This document shows positions 7,181 to 9,364 of a DNA stretch of 9,364 nucleotides, in pieces; positions within the stretch are counted from its first letter, which is position 1; each line of letters opens with the position of its first letter. A program made the position numbers and the translations under genes. The DNA is taken from contig JASLGC010000174.1 in assembly GCA_030150335.1 (NCBI GenBank), positions 1 to 9,364 of the forward strand, in the 5' to 3' direction. The DNA is from Flavobacterium sp. (GTDB lineage: Bacteria > Bacteroidota > Bacteroidia > Flavobacteriales > Flavobacteriaceae). The notes below the pieces were generated by a model, which saw only the letters and a list, made by a program, of their open reading frames with translations, was not told the DNA's origin and did no database searches.

Positions 7181-7188
7181 TAAATTTG
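7181..7188 (+). promoter_or_regulatory. Predicted -7 promoter element for radA
   Basis: TAAATTTG matches the TAnnTTTG consensus exactly. Transcription would begin near 7194, leaving a leader of about 20 nt before ATG 7214. A TTT at 7161-7163, 17 nt upstream, is a weak -33 candidate. Confidence 0.6.
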
Positions 7189-7213
7189 TACATTAGTTTC
7201 AAAATCAAAAAGA

Positions 7214-8584
7214 ATGGCAAAGGTAAAGACGGCTTTTTTCTGTCAGAGTTGTGGTGCTCAAACACCGAAATGGATGGGACAATGTCCAACGTGTAGAGAG
7301 TGGAATACACTTGTAGAAGAAGTAGTTCAAAAAGAAGAGAAAACAGGATGGAAAGCAGCTACAACTTCAGGGCCTACTACCAAAAGAGTAGCAAAGCCTT
7401 TACGAGTAAAAGAAATTGACAGTACGGAAGAAATCCGCATGAATACCTTAGACGGAGAGTTGAATCGCGTTCTTGGAGGAGGATTAGTACCAGGCTCAAT
7501 GGTATTATTAGGGGGAGAACCCGGTATTGGAAAGAGTACACTTCTACTTCAAATTTCCCTTCGTTTACCATTTAAAACACTTTATGTATCAGGAGAGGAA
7601 AGTCAGAAACAAATTAAAATGCGTGCAGAGCGCATTAATCCTGTGAATGACAACTGCTACATTCTTACAGAAACAAACACACAAAATATCTTCAGACAAA
7701 TAGAGGAAATTCAGCCTGATGTGTTGATTATTGACTCTATTCAGACTTTACATACAGATTATATCGAATCCTCAGCAGGTACTGTTTCCCAAATTAAAGA
7801 GTGTACAGCAGAGCTAACAAAGTTCGCTAAAGAAACAGGAACCCCGGTTTTAATCATTGGTCATATCACAAAAGACGGAAGTATAGCAGGACCTAAGATG
7901 CTTGAACACATGGTAGATACCGTATTGCAGTTTGAAGGAGATAGAAATCACGTTTACCGTATTTTAAGAGCCAATAAGAACCGTTTTGGTTCTACAGCAG
8001 AGTTAGGTATTTATGAAATGCAAGGAAGTGGACTACGAGAAGTGTCTAACCCTTCAGAGATACTAATTTCTCACAAAGATGAAGAGTTGTCAGGAACAGC
8101 CATTGCTGCTACATTAGAAGGCATGCGACCATTAATGGTAGAAGTACAAGCTTTAGTAAGTACAGCAGTTTATGGAACCCCACAACGCAGTGCTACGGGA
8201 TACAATCTAAAACGTTTGAATATGATTTTAGCTGTTTTGGAAAAAAGAGCAGGATTCAGATTAGGGCAAAAAGACGTTTTCTTAAATATTACAGGAGGTA
8301 TTACAGTTGACGACCCTGCAATTGACTTAGGAGTAGTAGCATCGATTCTTTCTTCAGATCAAGATATTTCAATTGACAAAGGAGTAACTTTTGCAGGAGA
8401 AGTAGGATTATCGGGAGAAATTAGACCGATAAATCGTGTAGATCAACGTATACAAGAAGCTGAAAAGTTAGGATTCACTCAGATATTAGTTTCTAAATAC
8501 AACAAAATTGGCTACACAGGAAGTGGAATAAAAGTTATTCTGGTAACTAAAATTGAGGATGTTGTAGAACATTTATTTGGTTAA
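7214..8584 (+). CDS. radA: DNA repair protein RadA
   Basis: RadA (Sms) is a RecA-like ATPase that acts in homologous recombination and repair, promoting branch migration together with RecA. The 456-residue length is normal. The domains are in the standard order. An N-terminal C4 zinc finger has Cys10, Cys13, Cys24 and Cys27. The RecA-like core carries Walker A GEPGIGKST (102-110 region), a Walker B-like LIIDSIQ (171-177) and the RadA-specific KNRFG motif (255-259). The C-terminal Lon-protease-like domain (about 290-456) includes GTPQRSATGYNLKRL (321-335) and GEVGLSGEIRPI (395-406); it serves as a DNA-binding scaffold, not a protease. No motif is damaged. ATG 7214 is chosen because the zinc finger starts at the expected distance and a predicted promoter lies just upstream. 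It appears monocistronic: nothing intact follows on this strand. Confidence 0.97.
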   Translation: MAKVKTAFFCQSCGAQTPKWMGQCPTCREWNTLVEEVVQKEEKTGWKAATTSGPTTKRVAKPLRVKEIDSTEEIRMNTLDGELNRVLGGGLVPGSMVLLGGEPGIGKSTLLLQISLRLPFKTLYVSGEESQKQIKMRAERINPVNDNCYILTETNTQNIFRQIEEIQPDVLIIDSIQTLHTDYIESSAGTVSQIKECTAELTKFAKETGTPVLIIGHITKDGSIAGPKMLEHMVDTVLQFEGDRNHVYRILRANKNRFGSTAELGIYEMQGSGLREVSNPSEILISHKDEELSGTAIAATLEGMRPLMVEVQALVSTAVYGTPQRSATGYNLKRLNMILAVLEKRAGFRLGQKDVFLNITGGITVDDPAIDLGVVASILSSDQDISIDKGVTFAGEVGLSGEIRPINRVDQRIQEAEKLGFTQILVSKYNKIGYTGSGIKVILVTKIEDVVEHLFG

Positions 8585-8649
8585 GCTTTAAAAGAGCAAA
8601 TATAAATACAAAGCATACTGTCTTTGCTATTGCGTTTAGCGCTGTAGTG

Positions 8650-8682
8650 AGTTGGGTACAAAAACCTGTGTTTACCCAAACT
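8650..8682 (+). repeat. Bulged hairpin downstream of radA
   Basis: Arms AGTTGGGTA (8650-8658) and TACCCAAACT (8673-8682) pair over nine base pairs with one bulged A and a 14-nt loop. It is 65 nt after radA but is not followed by a T run, so it is a poor intrinsic terminator. It also lies inside the candidate decayed reading frame. Confidence 0.3.
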
Positions 8683-8830
8683 ACTTTAGAAAGTACATGA
8701 GTTTATTTTAACAGCGCAGAATTGACACATAAAGCCAATCTAAAATTGCTAAAAAGAGCATCAGAAGTAGTTATCAAGAATATTGCTGTTTATTTAAACG
8801 AGAGAACAACTCAGATTAGATAAACAAGTG

Positions 8831-8854
8831 ACAAAACAGTGATGTTTGTTTTGT
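8831..8854 (+). repeat. Perfect 8-bp inverted repeat at the frameshift point of the decayed frame
   Basis: ACAAAACA (8831-8838) and TGTTTTGT (8847-8854) are exact reverse complements separated by 8 nt. The repeat sits where the open frame changes, so replication slippage on it could have produced the shift; that is inference. Confidence 0.35.
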
Positions 8855-8969
8855 TTAGCAATACACTTGATTGAAGAATCTGACGCGGTAATTAATTCGC
8901 CTTTCATAAAACCTATAAAAGACAGTATTCGCTTAGTAGAAGGAGCTATAAATAAATTAAACAACAGAT

Positions 8970-8989
8970 TTTTATGTGTTTACATAAAA
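8970..8989. repeat. Perfect 8-bp hairpin with 4-nt loop
   Basis: TTTTATGT (8970-8977) and ACATAAAA (8982-8989) form a perfect stem around GTTT. No T run follows on the plus strand. It lies within the second half of the candidate decayed frame, and its role, if any, is unknown. Confidence 0.35.
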
Positions 8990-9043
8990 CGAATTATCTC
9001 TATTACTCTTATTAACTCTAAATCATTTTCTGCTATTACTTGA

Positions 9044-9208
9044 ATTTACTATTGTAAAATTACTCAGGCACAGAGCACGTTTCTATAAAAATGTAAGATA
9101 ACAATGAGAAGGTTAAACCAAAAAATATAAACTTTAAAATAGCAAAAGAAGGCATGCTTTCAAGTAAATAAAAAGACTTGTATGGATACTGCAATTAGTA
9201 TAAAATAA
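9044..9208. other. AT-rich intergenic stretch without recognisable features
   Basis: Between the end of the decayed frame and the tRNA terminator I see no credible open frame on either strand, no TAnnTTTG promoter paired with a gene, and no convincing repeat. Confidence 0.5.
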
Positions 9209-9234
9209 AAAAGCCAGTCATAAGACTGGCTTTT
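9209..9234 (-). terminator. Intrinsic terminator of the tRNA-Asn gene
   Basis: The stem GCCAGTC (9213-9219) / GACTGGC (9224-9230) is perfect with an ATAA loop and is flanked by AAAA and TTTT that extend the pairing. On the minus strand it is followed by TTTTTTATTTTA, a classic U-run, and it starts about 5 nt past the tRNA 3' end. The A/T flanks on both sides mean it could also stop plus-strand transcription coming from radA. Confidence 0.9.
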
Positions 9235-9239
9235 GAATG

Positions 9240-9313
9240 CTCCCCCTCTTGGGCTCGAACCAAGGACCCTCTGATTAACAGTCAGATGCTCTAACCAACT
9301 GAGCTAAGGAGGA
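9240..9313 (-). tRNA. tRNA-Asn (anticodon GUU)
   Basis: The minus strand folds as a complete cloverleaf. The acceptor stem TCCTCCT pairs with AGGGGGA (one T-G pair), the D arm is GCTC...GAGC with loop AGTTGGTTA, the anticodon stem is TCTGA/TCAGA with loop CTGTTAA, and the T arm is CTTGG/CCAAG with loop TTCGAGC. The anticodon GTT lies at 9277-9279 and reads AAC/AAU codons for asparagine. The discriminator base is G at 9240. A full CCA is not encoded (the next bases read CAT), so the end must be added by the CCA-adding enzyme, as is common in this phylum. It has its own promoter element upstream and a terminator directly after, so it is a single-gene unit as far as the window shows. Confidence 0.97.
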
Positions 9314-9340
9314 AGGTGATGTTTTACCTTTATTGCGGTG

Positions 9341-9348
9341 CAAATATA
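9341..9348 (-). promoter_or_regulatory. Predicted -7 promoter element for tRNA-Asn
   Basis: The minus strand reads TATATTTG, an exact TAnnTTTG match, about 28 nt before the mature tRNA 5' end. Transcription would start near 9335, leaving a short 5' leader for RNase P. The -33 region falls outside the window. Confidence 0.6.
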
Positions 9349-9364
9349 ATACGATTTTTTATTT

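Larger units (their letters stand above)
8590..9043 (+). pseudogene. Candidate decayed reading frame (unidentified)
   Basis: No intact gene is seen here, but the plus strand reads like a broken protein. One frame runs from 8590 with a single TGA at 8698-8700 and then a TAA at 8821-8823, giving plausible segments such as KHTVFAIAFSAVVSWVQKP and NLKLLKRASEVVIKNIAVYL. Around 8842-8872 the open frame shifts by one position and continues without stops to TGA 9041-9043, including IHLIEESDAVINSPFI and KPIKDSIRLVEGAINKLN. Two stops and one shift in about 150 codons is far fewer than expected in such AT-rich DNA. No start codon with an intact frame is present, and I do not recognise the family. Alternatives are chance or a structured RNA. 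The shift could also be a sequencing error, but two further stops would remain. Confidence 0.35.

Noticed and set aside
7125..7571. Minus-strand open frames of about 61 and 64 codons over the radA 5' end
   Set aside because: Both are antisense to radA coding sequence and show no protein-like features.
8650..8682. Hairpin as intrinsic terminator of radA
   Set aside because: There is no T run after the stem; the terminator at 9209-9234 is much stronger and possibly bidirectional.
9240..9313. tRNA gene as integration site of a mobile element
   Set aside because: No integrase, no direct repeat of the tRNA 3' end and no mobile-element gene are seen in the window, so there is no support for an attachment site.
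1..9364. CRISPR array, defence island, biosynthetic cluster or other new multi-gene system
   Set aside because: The genes are mostly housekeeping, with ordinary operon structure and no regular spaced repeats or linked unknown effector genes.

Overview
The window looks like a chromosomal core segment of a Bacteroidota bacterium, most likely of the family Flavobacteriaceae. The evidence is AT-rich DNA, promoters with the TAnnTTTG -7 element instead of TATAAT, start codons without Shine-Dalgarno sequences, a DUF4270 lipoprotein, and a gene order (glmS, DUF4270, GlgA-like, panC, panD, YbhN-like, radA) that I recall as typical of flavobacteria. I cannot assign a genus from sequence alone.

Layout. 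Positions 1-4197 hold a minus-strand cluster, in transcription order: a short GlgA-like (glycogen/starch synthase N-terminal domain) protein, a DUF4270 lipoprotein, and glmS (glucosamine-6-phosphate synthase), whose 3' end runs off the left edge. A 110-bp divergent control region (4198-4307) carries one TAnnTTTG promoter per direction and a perfect 19-bp inverted repeat between them. Positions 4308-6486 hold a tight plus-strand unit: panC, panD (12-nt gap) and a YbhN/UPF0104-type membrane protein with a TTG start 4 nt after panD. This unit meets, one nucleotide apart, a convergent gene for a small predicted outer-membrane beta-barrel (6488-7075, minus). A 138-bp divergent region separates that gene from radA (7214-8584, plus).

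Positions 8585-9208 contain no intact gene. The first two thirds look like a decayed reading frame of roughly 150 codons with two in-frame stops and one frameshift, plus several hairpins; about 9044-9208 shows nothing I can name. The right end carries a tRNA-Asn(GUU) gene on the minus strand with its own -7 element and a strong terminator.

How the genes work together. GlmS supplies glucosamine-6-phosphate for the envelope. PanC and PanD make pantothenate and beta-alanine for coenzyme A. RadA processes recombination intermediates. The DUF4270 lipoprotein, YbhN-like protein and beta-barrel are envelope proteins without an assigned role. I found no mobile element, CRISPR array, defence system or other clearly new multi-gene system. 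The best leads are the GlgA-like protein that has lost its sugar-nucleotide and catalytic motifs, the dyad between the divergent promoters, and the decayed frame after radA.
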